A DNA stretch of 64,000 nt from Cysteiniphilum litorale (lineage in GTDB: Bacteria; Pseudomonadota; Gammaproteobacteria; Francisellales; Francisellaceae): the NCBI RefSeq assembly GCF_003428165.1, contig NZ_QLIQ01000004.1, positions 1 to 64,000 of the forward strand, given 5' to 3'. Position 1 is the first letter of the stretch. The number at the start of each line of letters is the position of its first letter. The position numbers were made by a program, and so were the translations under genes. Under the pieces are notes generated by a model, which was given only the letters and a program-made list of their open reading frames with translations, did not search any database and was not told the origin of the DNA. Shown here piece by piece: positions 44,826 through 54,454 of this stretch.

Positions 44826-45248
44826 ATGACAGCCCAACGCAAAAACATAAAAAATGACATCGAGACCTTAGATCGAATCCTATGGCTATTCAAATACAAA
44901 AAAGATGCTTTCATTGGCGCATCCTCTGAAAGTGAGTACGACAAAACCGTTGATTATGTAAAAGGCGTAATGGATAAACTTAAAGATGAACGGCAAAAGC
45001 TGCCTATTGGTTATAGATACACTGGCACGTTTTATTTGAAAAAGCCGTACACAATACCCAGTGAAGCAGTCAAAATAAAAGGCTCCATTTTTGTACGTGA
45101 GGACTTGGTGTCTTGGGTGGTTGAGTCTGATGACGATTATGCCAAAAACTTGGGCTATGTACGCGATGTATACAAAGATAAGGCAATGACTAAGAAATTC
45201 AGTAAAGATGACGCTGTGGCGGTTTTTGAAGAAGAAAAGCAGAGGTGA
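44826..45248 (+). CDS. hypothetical protein
   Basis: 140 residues, charged, soluble, with a helical N-terminal half and a strand-rich C-terminal half (YTGTFYLKKPYTIPSEAVKIKGSIFVREDLVSWVV). No family recognised. It ends inside the ribosome site of the next gene. Probably co-transcribed with the cassette. Confidence 0.45.
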   Translation: MTAQRKNIKNDIETLDRILWLFKYKKDAFIGASSESEYDKTVDYVKGVMDKLKDERQKLPIGYRYTGTFYLKKPYTIPSEAVKIKGSIFVREDLVSWVVESDDDYAKNLGYVRDVYKDKAMTKKFSKDDAVAVFEEEKQR

Positions 45249-45250
45249 AT

Positions 45251-45547
45251 ATGGACTTTAGCAAGGTTAAAATATTATTAAAACAAATAGCTGATCATGA
45301 AGCTTTCACTATGTTAATTCTAATAGCTGCCATATTGGGAACGGTGGGCGTGATGCTTCTGTTTATTAAAGGTTTGAGCTTAGCTTTTGACAGTCATGTA
45401 AATATATTTGTAAGAATAATAATTGGTGCAATATTGTTAGGTTTTTTCATTTTGGGAGCAAGGATGAAGTATGTAAGCTTTTGTCGTCAAAATGGCATTA
45501 CGAGAGGTCAGAAATCACAAGAGAGTAACCATGAATTTAAGAATTAA
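45251..45547 (+). CDS. small membrane protein with two transmembrane segments
   Basis: 98 residues from the ATG at 45251. Membrane segments near residues 19-40 (MLILIAAILGTVGVMLLFIKGL) and 51-70 (IFVRIIIGAILLGFFILGA). It overlaps the start of the nuclease gene by 17 bases, which may couple their translation. Confidence 0.5.
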   Translation: MDFSKVKILLKQIADHEAFTMLILIAAILGTVGVMLLFIKGLSLAFDSHVNIFVRIIIGAILLGFFILGARMKYVSFCRQNGITRGQKSQESNHEFKN

Positions 45548-46226
45548 GCTTACAATTGCATTAACGCTAGCGGTTACAGTGCCCTACTCTTTTGCAAAAT
45601 CAGCAACACCGAGTGAGTACACTGGCGCCTTGTCCGGTGCTAAGTATCAACTTTGTTTTACACCGTCACAAACAGCAATGCAGTGTACAGATATGCTGAC
45701 AAATGCTATTGGTAAAGCAAAAAGCAATATTATCGTGCAAGCATATTCGTTCACGTCAGCACCAATTGTTAAGGCGTTGCTTGAAGCACATAAGCGTGGC
45801 GTTAAGATCGTGGCACTGATCGACAAAAGTAATATTACGTCAAAATATAGCGTTGTCCGGACGCTAACAAATGCAAATATTCCTGTGTATGTAGACTATA
45901 AGCCTGCCATTGCACACAACAAGGTGATGATTATTGACGGCAAAGAAGTAGTCACAGGGTCATTCAACTTTACCAAATCCGCGCAAGTCCGTAATGCTGA
46001 AAACTTACTAATTATTGATGATGCCAAACTGGCGAGTCAGTATAAAGCGAATTTCAGTAACAGAATGGTGGAGTCGCAAAGTCTGCCGGAGTACTGCGAA
46101 TCAACTGGTAAGTGCAAGACATGGTGGGATACTGTGAAATCATCAAGCGCCAGTGTCTATGAAAAAACCAAGCAAGAATCCTCGGAAGCTTGGCGTAAAG
46201 TTAAAGACTGGTGGAGTTCAAATTAG
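45531..46226 (+). CDS. secreted phospholipase D-like nuclease (Nuc-like)
   Basis: 231 residues from the ATG at 45531, with GAGAG upstream. Signal peptide ITIALTLAVTVPYSFA. One HKD-type motif (IAHNKVMIIDGKEVVTGSFNFT, starting near residue 127) as in the dimeric, EDTA-resistant PLD nucleases found on IncN and other transfer plasmids. Two Cys pairs, one in CFTPSQTAMQC, one in the C-terminal YCESTGKCK. The C-terminal tail is Trp-rich (TWWDTV, AWRKVKDWW). It cuts DNA in the periplasm or outside the cell. Confidence 0.8.
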   Translation: MNLRIKLTIALTLAVTVPYSFAKSATPSEYTGALSGAKYQLCFTPSQTAMQCTDMLTNAIGKAKSNIIVQAYSFTSAPIVKALLEAHKRGVKIVALIDKSNITSKYSVVRTLTNANIPVYVDYKPAIAHNKVMIIDGKEVVTGSFNFTKSAQVRNAENLLIIDDAKLASQYKANFSNRMVESQSLPEYCESTGKCKTWWDTVKSSSASVYEKTKQESSEAWRKVKDWWSSN

Positions 46227-46229
46227 GTT

Positions 46230-47177
46230 ATGTTGGAGTTTGAAACTGAGATTAATGAAAAAGAAGGCTTTAGCTTTAACAATATGAAGAAAACAGAGTC
46301 TAACTTCAGACTGTTATTAGCAGGACTACCACCCAAAGATGAGCTAGATAGGCTTATTGAGAATCAAGAATGGTTGAAGAGTACGCTAAATGAAAGTTAT
46401 GAAAATCAAGATCGTTTAGATAATTATAATAATTTGAAAAATAATCAATGGTACAGTAGTGGATTACTACCAAAGGCAATGCGAGAAATATTGCAAGAAG
46501 CGCTTGAGACTTTCATATTTTGGCACTCAATACATATTGATGATCATGACTATGTTATAACAAATAAAAATTTCTTGAATAGTATTTTAGGTGTTGGAGT
46601 GACTCATGTTGTGTTTAGTCAACTATCTAAATTATTTGATAAGGGATCCTATGACTTTTCCTTACGTAACATTTGGAGTAATTCATGTGATAAGCTTAAA
46701 ATTTGTGAAAAAGAAAAAAATTATATAACTAAACTATTCAAAGATGTTAAAAATTATAACGCCGAACCATCTGATAACCTAACGCGAGATATAAAGGGTT
46801 TTGTATATTATAGAAATAAAGCAATTGCTCATAATTCTATAAGTAGAGAATCTGAGTGGCAAATAGTTAAAAGTACATTTCGCTTTATTCTTCGTGTTTA
46901 CGGGCTTTTAGATAAGCATTATTTTCCGTCAACCACTCCCACAATTATTCTTCCTGAGGAATCCGTCTATGCAGGATTTGATAAACTTCTGCCACCTGAT
47001 TGTATTAAGAGCATAAAAGATAAGAGGAGAGATTTGTTTGATGAATTGCTAGTGGAATCAAATCTCAATATGGTGACAAAAGAAAAGGATGATATAAGAC
47101 CTTTTAGTTACGAGATTAGGGTAACAGCAACAATAGTAAATAATCTCTTAGTGGACATTGATAGTGAAGATAAATAA
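46230..47177 (+). CDS. HEPN-like protein
   Basis: 315 residues, soluble. FVYYRNKAIAHNSI (about residue 190-203) carries the R-x5-H motif of HEPN ribonucleases, with Arg near 195 and His near 201. A long helical region flanks it. HEPN proteins are often toxins or defence RNases. It begins 4 bases after the nuclease gene and overlaps a small basic gene that could be its partner. The HEPN call rests on this motif alone. Confidence 0.45.
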   Translation: MLEFETEINEKEGFSFNNMKKTESNFRLLLAGLPPKDELDRLIENQEWLKSTLNESYENQDRLDNYNNLKNNQWYSSGLLPKAMREILQEALETFIFWHSIHIDDHDYVITNKNFLNSILGVGVTHVVFSQLSKLFDKGSYDFSLRNIWSNSCDKLKICEKEKNYITKLFKDVKNYNAEPSDNLTRDIKGFVYYRNKAIAHNSISRESEWQIVKSTFRFILRVYGLLDKHYFPSTTPTIILPEESVYAGFDKLLPPDCIKSIKDKRRDLFDELLVESNLNMVTKEKDDIRPFSYEIRVTATIVNNLLVDIDSEDK

Positions 47178-47436
47178 GAAGCAAACCAAACGAAAAAAAT
47201 CTGGCAAGGTCAAAGCATGGGAGTGCCATCTACGTTGTGAGTTTACGAAGCCTAATGATTCGAACAAGTACTATGAGCGTTGTGCTATTAAGATTGGTAT
47301 TAGTGATCTGGCCAAGGCAAAAGAAACCATGTGTTTGCATGAGGCTGTTGTTGAGTGGATAGAAGAAGTTAAAACTAAAAATGCCTATAAAAAAGATATT
47401 GTATTAAAGGTTGATAGTTGGCGAGCATTAAGGTGA
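47164..47436 (+). CDS. small basic protein, possible partner of the HEPN-like gene
   Basis: 90 residues from a GTG at 47164, overlapping the previous gene. Very basic N-terminus (KINKKQTKRKKSGKVK), two Cys pairs (ECHLRC, RCAIK, TMCLH) and an acidic helix (EAVVEWIEEVKTK). No nucleotidyltransferase motif, so it is not a classical MNT antitoxin. Function unknown. Confidence 0.4.
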   Translation: MKINKKQTKRKKSGKVKAWECHLRCEFTKPNDSNKYYERCAIKIGISDLAKAKETMCLHEAVVEWIEEVKTKNAYKKDIVLKVDSWRALR

Positions 47437-47500
47437 GCGAATAGCGTACAAATTGATGGTTAACCAGTTTGGATTTGGTATTGGGTATAAAATATTAAAA

Positions 47501-47539
47501 TTTCATATCACTTATTTTTTTTAAAAAGTCCTTTAAAAT
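47501..47539 (+). promoter_or_regulatory. regulon promoter, site 6 (dot operon)
   Basis: TTTCATATCACTTA (47501-47514), 19 bases, then TAAAAT (47534-47539). The dotI start codon is 34 bases beyond. The ribosome site is weak, as for other first genes of the regulon. Confidence 0.7.
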
Positions 47540-47572
47540 CTATGCACATACAAATGCTTACCTTAATCAATA

Positions 47573-48226
47573 ATGGCAAAGTTAAAGCAAAAAACTGACG
47601 ATAAAATCGAAATTGAACTTAAAGCCCCAAGTTATCAATCACAGGTATATACTCTTGAGAAAGTAGTATTCTTTTTATCTGTGATACTATTCATAATAGT
47701 CCTAGCGATGACTATATACTTGATATCAGCAAAGAATAGCAGAACTTTCATTCCGGTTAATCAATACAATCAAGTTTATGAATATCCAGCTATTGCTGAG
47801 CAATATTTTTCAGACGAGTATATCCAAGATTATACTGAAGAGGTAATTAGGTCAGTTCAGTTTTATAACTATGATAATCTAGAAGAAAATATGCGGAATG
47901 CATTTACAAAATACTTTAGCGTTGAAGGTATTGGAAAATATGTCAAAGCTATGAATGAAACAAATAACTTATATCAAGTTAAAAACTTAAAGTTATTTGG
48001 GTCAGTTACCTTTAATGGTTCTGTAAGTATTGAAAAAGGATTGACTTCAAATGGAGTTTTTCAATGGAAGGCATCAATTCCTGCGACTGTAGTGACTTAT
48101 AGTGCATTTAATGGAATGAAATATACCACAAAATATAGGTTCTATCTAACAATCAACAGAGAGACATATATTGAAAATCCAATGGGTTTAGCTGTAATAC
48201 AGTACGCAATGCGAGAGAGAGACTAG
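47573..48226 (+). CDS. dotI: DotI/IcmL/TraM transfer protein
   Basis: 217 residues. One membrane segment (VVFFLSVILFIIVLAMTIYLI, about residues 31-51) and a periplasmic domain with YFSDEYIQDYTEEVIRSVQFYNYDNLEENMRNAFTKYF, characteristic of the DotI/IcmL family. It belongs to the inner-membrane core of the channel. First of a six-gene dotI, dotH, dotG, dotF-type run in the same order as in Legionella and IncI plasmids. Confidence 0.85.
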   Translation: MAKLKQKTDDKIEIELKAPSYQSQVYTLEKVVFFLSVILFIIVLAMTIYLISAKNSRTFIPVNQYNQVYEYPAIAEQYFSDEYIQDYTEEVIRSVQFYNYDNLEENMRNAFTKYFSVEGIGKYVKAMNETNNLYQVKNLKLFGSVTFNGSVSIEKGLTSNGVFQWKASIPATVVTYSAFNGMKYTTKYRFYLTINRETYIENPMGLAVIQYAMRERD

Positions 48227-48232
48227 AAGCTT

Positions 48233-49324
48233 ATGATATCTAAAAAAACGATAATAACTTTAGGCGTGGTGTTGTTTTCAATAATGACAATAAGTAATGG
48301 TTTTGCCGATGAGAAAAAAGCAGAAGAGCAACAGGATAAATATGTTGTCACCCAAGAGCAATTGAACTCTCTAATCCGTAATGCTGATAATGATTACAAA
48401 AAAAACATAGTGAGAAATATTGAGCAAAATCAGCAAATGATGCCTTATATGAAAGCGATGATAACCTCTGAACAAAGATACCAACAGGGGATAGAGATGC
48501 AAAAACAACAAGCTATTACACCTAGCGATATAATAGAGCAAAGACGTTATCAAAGTCAGATTGAACAGGCAAAAGCGATTTCGCTTACTCCGGTTAACGG
48601 TGGGAATCGGGTGTCTGTATATTCGGAGAGTAAGCAATTAGTGATTTATACAGCCTTCCATCAGGTGTCATCACTGCAAATAGTTGATGAATACGGTAAT
48701 CCATATCCTATTACATATAGTGTTCTAGGGAATCCAGATGCCTTTAAAGTTGATAAGGCGCCAGATCAAAATAAAAATACTCTCTTCATTCAGCCAAACA
48801 AAGAGTCTGTTCCGCCAACTAATATGTTGGTCACCCTGGCTGGATACCCACAAGTTATTAGTCTGCAAATAATCGAATCAAAAGAAAATTATGATCAACG
48901 CTTCATTTTAAGAATGCCTGTCACCTCACCAACTGCCCCAAAACAGGATGTAGGTGAACAGAAAATTGTCTTATCAGATTTAGATTTAATGTTTTCAATC
49001 GGAGCTCCTCCGAAAGATGCCACCTATCATGATGCAAATATTCCGAATACTGACATATGGACGTATAAGGGAGAAATGTATCTAAAAACACGATATGATT
49101 TAACCTATCCAAATTTCCAAAAAAGAATCCCATCAAATGGTACTGGATATATCTTATATATCCTAAAGCCTACAAGTATGGTAATGCTTGCCATTAATGG
49201 GGTGGCTCAGCAGTATATTGTCCCTCAAATTCAAGACAAGACATATGACGAAAAACTTGGTGATTTTAATCCAGCAAATGATTTCAATACTATCCAAGGG
49301 ATAGAGACTCAGGGGATTGGCTAA
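48233..49324 (+). CDS. dotH: DotH/IcmK/TraN outer-membrane core protein
   Basis: 363 residues with signal peptide (IITLGVVLFSIMTISNGFA). A coiled region rich in Gln (about residues 60-115) precedes the conserved part RVSVYSESKQLVIYTAFHQVSSLQIVDEYGNPYPI and RILRMPV-type strands. DotH with DotC and DotD forms the outer-membrane ring. DotC and DotD were not seen in the window. The stop overlaps the dotG start. Confidence 0.8.
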   Translation: MISKKTIITLGVVLFSIMTISNGFADEKKAEEQQDKYVVTQEQLNSLIRNADNDYKKNIVRNIEQNQQMMPYMKAMITSEQRYQQGIEMQKQQAITPSDIIEQRRYQSQIEQAKAISLTPVNGGNRVSVYSESKQLVIYTAFHQVSSLQIVDEYGNPYPITYSVLGNPDAFKVDKAPDQNKNTLFIQPNKESVPPTNMLVTLAGYPQVISLQIIESKENYDQRFILRMPVTSPTAPKQDVGEQKIVLSDLDLMFSIGAPPKDATYHDANIPNTDIWTYKGEMYLKTRYDLTYPNFQKRIPSNGTGYILYILKPTSMVMLAINGVAQQYIVPQIQDKTYDEKLGDFNPANDFNTIQGIETQGIG

Positions 49325-52300
49325 TGAAAAATAATAAATTTAAATATATTGTTTTAACGGTTATAATTACAGTTGCGATTATGGCAGCAATTTTTATATA
49401 TTTTTCTCCATCTAAACCTAAAATTAGTAATTATTCATCAGATTCAAATTATCAAACAGCACCGCTCTCTGATGTTAAAAAAACAGAAGTAAATCAAGTT
49501 GCATTATCAAGAACTAAAAAGCTGACGGATGAAGATGCTATTAGGAAGATACAGCAGGGTGATGATCACATTGCTAGCGTGATCAACTACAAACCAGAGT
49601 CTGGACAAAGTGCGCAGAGTAAATTCCTGATTGACAAAAATGGATGTGAAGCACTAAACGGCAGATGGATAGATAGTTTGAAATATTGTGATAAAGTTGG
49701 GTTAACGCGAGAAGAGTTAAATGAACTGGAAAAATCTAAAAATAATTGTGCTGCAGGAAAATGGAACTATGAGCTTTCTTTGTGCACTGAGGGAATGACA
49801 GAAGATGAAATAAATAGGCTGCTAGCTCTGAAAGCGCAGTGTGTTGCAAACTGGAATGTTTTTGCACAGCGATGTGAAGACGCTAAAGATAAATCAGCTA
49901 TAGAAAGCTTATTGAAACGTAAGAATGAATGTGTATCAAAAGGAAAGCAATGGAATTATTTGTTAGGTCTTTGTGATATAGGTTCTGATTTTACAAATGA
50001 AATCTTGCAAAGAAAAAAAGATTGTTCACCTGATGATTGGAATGTGAAATTGTTACTGTGTACTTCAGGTATGTCTGAAGCAGAAATAGCTTCATTACTG
50101 AAGAATAAACAAAGTTGTGAAGATAAAGGTTTTAGGTGGAATTATAAAGTTCAGGCTTGTGATTTAGACGGCGGGATGAGTACGTCTAAATTATGGTCAC
50201 AAATTCAGGATTGCAGAAAATCTGGTGGGGAATGGGATTATTCTCTAAGAATGTGTTCAAATGCCTACGACACAAAATTACTCAGTGACTTGAAAAAAGA
50301 ATATGAGATCTGTTCAAATAAAGGCGCACAATGGGATTATGCATTACAAACTTGCAAAGATAAATGTTTGACTACTGATGCCGTTAAATTTCTAAAAAAC
50401 ACACAATATGACTGCCAAACCAAAGGGAAAATATGGAATCCAGTATTAAAGACTTGTGATGTAAATAATAAAAAGGAAGAGGATAAACTTCAAAATAAAA
50501 AGCTTGAGTGTATTACATCAGGGGGCTGTTGGAATGCTGATTTACAAATGTGTTCAAATTCAATTGCTCCACAAGAGCTTAAAGAATTACTGCATAGGAA
50601 AAAGCAATGTCAATTAAGTGGTGGCAAGTGGTTATATGATTTGGGGTTATGTGATAATCAACTCTCAAAAGAGCAGATGGAGTTATTGAAATTAAAAAAG
50701 AAGAGCTGTGAAGATAGAGGTTATAAATGGAATTATATAGCACAAGTTTGTAATGATGGTAGTGCTGATATTCAACAGATACTCAAAGATATTAAGGATT
50801 GCAGAGATTCTGGCGGGAGTTGGAACTATGCAATAACAAAATGTGTTAATGTTGCTGTTAGCACAAAAACAGATAAAGTAAAAGAAACCTGTCTAGCAGA
50901 AAATAAGGTATGGGATGAGAAAAATAAACTATGCAAACCTAATTTAAGCAAATTAGACAGAGAAGCTTTAGAGGCAAAAAAATCAAGCTGTATTAAATCA
51001 GGGAAGATATGGGATGACAAACAATTATCCTGTACAACAGGAAATAAGGCACTTGATAGTCTCATGGAAGCAACTAAAAAAACATGTGAGGCATCTGGCA
51101 ATAAATGGGATTATTTAAATGACAAGTGCATAATAGCAACAACAAGCAAAAATTTATCATTACAGGATCAGCTGTCAAATACATGTGAGTTAGCCGGATT
51201 TAAGTGGGTGTCTGAGTTAAAAACATGTTCGAATAATTTCACAGAAAAGCAACTTGCCGATTTAATTGCTAAAAAACGAGATTGTTTATCAAAAGGCTAT
51301 GATTGGGATTACGATTTGCAAATGTGCACTAGTGATGATGTTGCCTATTATAGGAAAATCAAAAACAAATGTATTTCTGAAGGATACACATGGGATACTT
51401 TTCAGAAGAAGTGTAATGGAGATATAAATAGTCGCGATAAATCAACGCCTTCTAAAGAAGTCACATTAAAAAGCAAAAATGCAGATCAGCTTATGAAAGA
51501 ACAGTTAGCATGCACCAAAGCTGGCGGGTTGTGGAATACTGAGTTAGAACAATGCTCTCTTGAGATCAATGATATTGATGCAAATATACTCATTGCACAA
51601 AAAAAAGCTTGTGAAAAAAATGGTAACTATTGGAACTCAATAATAGAGAGATGTGTTGAAGAAGATAGCATTAATGAGTTGAAGGCATTAGAGAATGACA
51701 AGGAGAACTGTAAAATTATTAATGGGAAGTGGGATTATCTGTTGGGGGTGTGTAATACAGGTAATTTCTCTGATCAATACCTTAAAGATTTAAAGCTCCA
51801 ATATTCACGATGTATGCAAAATGGGTATAAATGGAATAGTCAGTTACAAATGTGTGAGATACCTGAGAATAGGAAAAAGATTCCTGTTCTTATTTCAACT
51901 AAAAATCAGTGTTTGAATGAAGGGAAAGATTGGGACTATCAAAATCAGCGATGTAATAACAAATTATCATTTCCAGGAGTTAAGCTTCCAGATCAGGCTC
52001 AACAGGCGTTGCAGCAGTTATTAGGTGAGGCTAAATCAAAAGTCTCCGACGCATATAATAACATGAGTAATGAAGTGAAATCTCAGGTAACGTCAGCTCC
52101 TTTTGCAATCAATATTGTAACAACTCCTCAAGAGCTAGAAAAAATGCTGCAAAATAATGCCATTAAAAATAAGGGGGTCGTTGAGGGTGGCAAGAAAGAA
52201 GCCATTGTATTGCCTTCAGCAAGGTTTTATGCTGTTTTACTATCCTCTGTCAATAGTGATTATACAAAGATCCCTGTAACAGCGGAAATAGTATCAGGGG

Positions 52301-52935
52301 TATTGAGAGGGGCTAGGATACTTGGGACGTTTACTTTACCAAAGTGGACTGACAGCATAACTCTGGAGTTTACAAAAATGGTTTACAAAGGTGATGTATA
52401 TGACATAGATGCGGTTGCGTTTGATATATCTAACATGCAGCCAGGGTTATCTGATGATGTCGACAACCATTATTTATTTAGATATGGATCATTAGGTCTG
52501 GCAACAATCTTAAGTGGCTATGCTGAAGTAATGCAAGGAGTACAGTCAACTCAGGTTCTAACTCAAAACGGGACACAGAGTATCGTGCAACAATTACCAT
52601 CACCAACAGATCAAGTTTTCATGTCCGTGGGTAAGGGGGCGAGCCACTTTATTAAACCGTTATCTGAAAATATTAATAGACCGCCAACGGTAACCGTAGA
52701 CACGGGAAGGTCTTTTGGGCTGTATTTCATTTCCCCTGTTTATAAGAATGGTTCAAAGAGCACTGCTAGTGATACCTCTCTTATAAAAGACTATTCCGAT
52801 AAATATAAAGGAGTAATTGAAAGTGGAGAAGAAAAGATTAAATCATTAAACAGCAATACTTCATCGGGTGATAAATACTCATTTGCACCAGATCAAACAG
52901 CAATTGATCAATCTAAAAAAATATTAAATTCTTAG
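49324..52935 (+). CDS. dotG: DotG/IcmE/TraO channel protein with 24 Cys-Trp-Cys repeats
   Basis: 1203 residues. A membrane segment (YIVLTVIITVAIMAAIFIYF, about 10-29), then from about residue 108 to 876 a run of 24 repeats of the form Cys-x(4-6)-Trp-[Asn/Asp]-x(6)-Cys (for example CVSKGKQWNYLLGLC), each joined by a charged helix of about 15-20 residues. The C-terminal 300 residues resemble the VirB10/TrbI-like DotG domain (FAINIVTTPQ ... YGSLGLATILSGYAEVM). In Legionella this middle zone is made of pentapeptide-type repeats; here it is different. The pairs could form disulfides helped by the DsbC-like protein at 20718. Confidence 0.85.
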   Translation: MKNNKFKYIVLTVIITVAIMAAIFIYFSPSKPKISNYSSDSNYQTAPLSDVKKTEVNQVALSRTKKLTDEDAIRKIQQGDDHIASVINYKPESGQSAQSKFLIDKNGCEALNGRWIDSLKYCDKVGLTREELNELEKSKNNCAAGKWNYELSLCTEGMTEDEINRLLALKAQCVANWNVFAQRCEDAKDKSAIESLLKRKNECVSKGKQWNYLLGLCDIGSDFTNEILQRKKDCSPDDWNVKLLLCTSGMSEAEIASLLKNKQSCEDKGFRWNYKVQACDLDGGMSTSKLWSQIQDCRKSGGEWDYSLRMCSNAYDTKLLSDLKKEYEICSNKGAQWDYALQTCKDKCLTTDAVKFLKNTQYDCQTKGKIWNPVLKTCDVNNKKEEDKLQNKKLECITSGGCWNADLQMCSNSIAPQELKELLHRKKQCQLSGGKWLYDLGLCDNQLSKEQMELLKLKKKSCEDRGYKWNYIAQVCNDGSADIQQILKDIKDCRDSGGSWNYAITKCVNVAVSTKTDKVKETCLAENKVWDEKNKLCKPNLSKLDREALEAKKSSCIKSGKIWDDKQLSCTTGNKALDSLMEATKKTCEASGNKWDYLNDKCIIATTSKNLSLQDQLSNTCELAGFKWVSELKTCSNNFTEKQLADLIAKKRDCLSKGYDWDYDLQMCTSDDVAYYRKIKNKCISEGYTWDTFQKKCNGDINSRDKSTPSKEVTLKSKNADQLMKEQLACTKAGGLWNTELEQCSLEINDIDANILIAQKKACEKNGNYWNSIIERCVEEDSINELKALENDKENCKIINGKWDYLLGVCNTGNFSDQYLKDLKLQYSRCMQNGYKWNSQLQMCEIPENRKKIPVLISTKNQCLNEGKDWDYQNQRCNNKLSFPGVKLPDQAQQALQQLLGEAKSKVSDAYNNMSNEVKSQVTSAPFAINIVTTPQELEKMLQNNAIKNKGVVEGGKKEAIVLPSARFYAVLLSSVNSDYTKIPVTAEIVSGVLRGARILGTFTLPKWTDSITLEFTKMVYKGDVYDIDAVAFDISNMQPGLSDDVDNHYLFRYGSLGLATILSGYAEVMQGVQSTQVLTQNGTQSIVQQLPSPTDQVFMSVGKGASHFIKPLSENINRPPTVTVDTGRSFGLYFISPVYKNGSKSTASDTSLIKDYSDKYKGVIESGEEKIKSLNSNTSSGDKYSFAPDQTAIDQSKKILNS

Positions 52936-52953
52936 GTTTGGAGCTTATTAACT

Positions 52954-54438
52954 ATGGACAACTTAGAAAAAAAATATAAAACAGATAGTAAAGTCATCAA
53001 ATCATTGCAGGACTATATTAAGCCAAAAGAATCTGTAGATGATGAAGTTATAAATAAGGCAGCAGAAAAAGCCGAAAGCAATCAACCTGTTTTTGAAAAA
53101 GTTCATCCATTCGGTGAATCAGATCACAATAGTATAGATGATATTAAAACCAATAAGGCTGGAAATAATGACATAATTGAAAATAGTGATGCGTTGTATG
53201 AGGAGTTATTAAAGGGGTTTGCCTACGACGATTCAAATCAAAAAAGTTACCTAACAGAAGATCGTTCAATATCACCAACATCAGTACCTAATGATAAGTT
53301 GAGTGATAATAACAAAACCTTAGACGGTAATTATCTGGATGGGATCGATGACATTGAGATTGAATGCTTAGATGATGATAGTTCAGCTAGTTCTGAAAAA
53401 TTAAATATTGCAGATTCAAATAATAACGTGGGTTCTGATGCAAAATCACCTACTCTAGAAAAAGATGAAACAACCGTATCAAATGAGCCTATAAGTGATC
53501 TCAAGCAGGAAACTATCAATAATCATAGAGAATATAATGTTACGAAAGCTTCTAAAGAGAATAATGAAGATCAGATCGATAATTCCAATGGATTAGATAA
53601 GAATGAGGACGTGCCAGATTCTGACAACCAAATACATCGTGATGCGCCAACAAAAAAAAATAAAAGAAAACTTAGATGGATTTTGATACTTATATGCTTT
53701 TTATGTGTTGTGACAATTATATTATCTATATACCTAAGCTTCAACAATAGTAGTGGGGTCAGCAAAGCATCTCTAGAATTAAAAACATTAGATACAAAAA
53801 TATCTCAAAAAAATACGGAACTAAACTCTAAGGTAAGTCAGCAAATCAAGGACATGACTGATAAAAGTAATCAACAGATGACAAAATTACAGGGAACATT
53901 AAGTCTTATCAATGAGCAAATAAGTAATTTGCAGGATCAATATAATCAAATAAAAGGAGATATAAGTACATTAAAACAAAAAATTGAAGGTAATGAGAGC
54001 CAAATAAACAAAAACAAAAACATAATAGACTCTCAAATAAAAGCATTCGAATCATTGGATAGTAAATTTAACTCTACTTCAGCTAATTATTTAAATTCGT
54101 TACAGGATATAACGTCAATGATTAAAAGTTCTGATAGCAAGATATATGTGTTAACTAATAGTAATCAACAGCTGAATGATTCAATAAATCGGATAGACCA
54201 ACAGTTGGAAAAATTAACACATCAAAGGTATAAGGATGCAAACTTTTATATTCTTGGCGAGCTGCAGGGGAAATTGTTGGTAAAAAGTGATGATATAGGG
54301 TTTATTCAAGTTTCGTTGGAGAATATGCCTTATCTCACGATAAATCATATTAAATATAGAGTTATTGAAAAAAATGAGACTTACTGGACAATGCAGTCAA
54401 GTGATGGTGTTAATTATAGAGTTTCAATCAAAAAATAA
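52954..54438 (+). CDS. DotF/IcmG/TraP-like membrane protein
   Basis: 494 residues. A long acidic cytoplasmic N-terminus (1-235), a basic stretch KKNKRKLRWILI leading into a membrane segment (about 241-262, WILILICFLCVVTIILSIYLSF), a long coiled coil (about 270-425) and a small C-terminal domain. This is the plan of DotF/IcmG. In position after DotG it fits the dot order. Sequence conservation of the family is low, so the call is from layout and position. Confidence 0.65.
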   Translation: MDNLEKKYKTDSKVIKSLQDYIKPKESVDDEVINKAAEKAESNQPVFEKVHPFGESDHNSIDDIKTNKAGNNDIIENSDALYEELLKGFAYDDSNQKSYLTEDRSISPTSVPNDKLSDNNKTLDGNYLDGIDDIEIECLDDDSSASSEKLNIADSNNNVGSDAKSPTLEKDETTVSNEPISDLKQETINNHREYNVTKASKENNEDQIDNSNGLDKNEDVPDSDNQIHRDAPTKKNKRKLRWILILICFLCVVTIILSIYLSFNNSSGVSKASLELKTLDTKISQKNTELNSKVSQQIKDMTDKSNQQMTKLQGTLSLINEQISNLQDQYNQIKGDISTLKQKIEGNESQINKNKNIIDSQIKAFESLDSKFNSTSANYLNSLQDITSMIKSSDSKIYVLTNSNQQLNDSINRIDQQLEKLTHQRYKDANFYILGELQGKLLVKSDDIGFIQVSLENMPYLTINHIKYRVIEKNETYWTMQSSDGVNYRVSIKK

Positions 54439-54454
54439 ACCAAAAGGAGAACTT

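Noticed and set aside
49324-52935. DotG repeats as a sign of an adhesin or S-layer protein
   Set aside because: The N-terminal anchor, VirB10-like C-terminus and location between dotH and dotF-like genes make DotG the better call.
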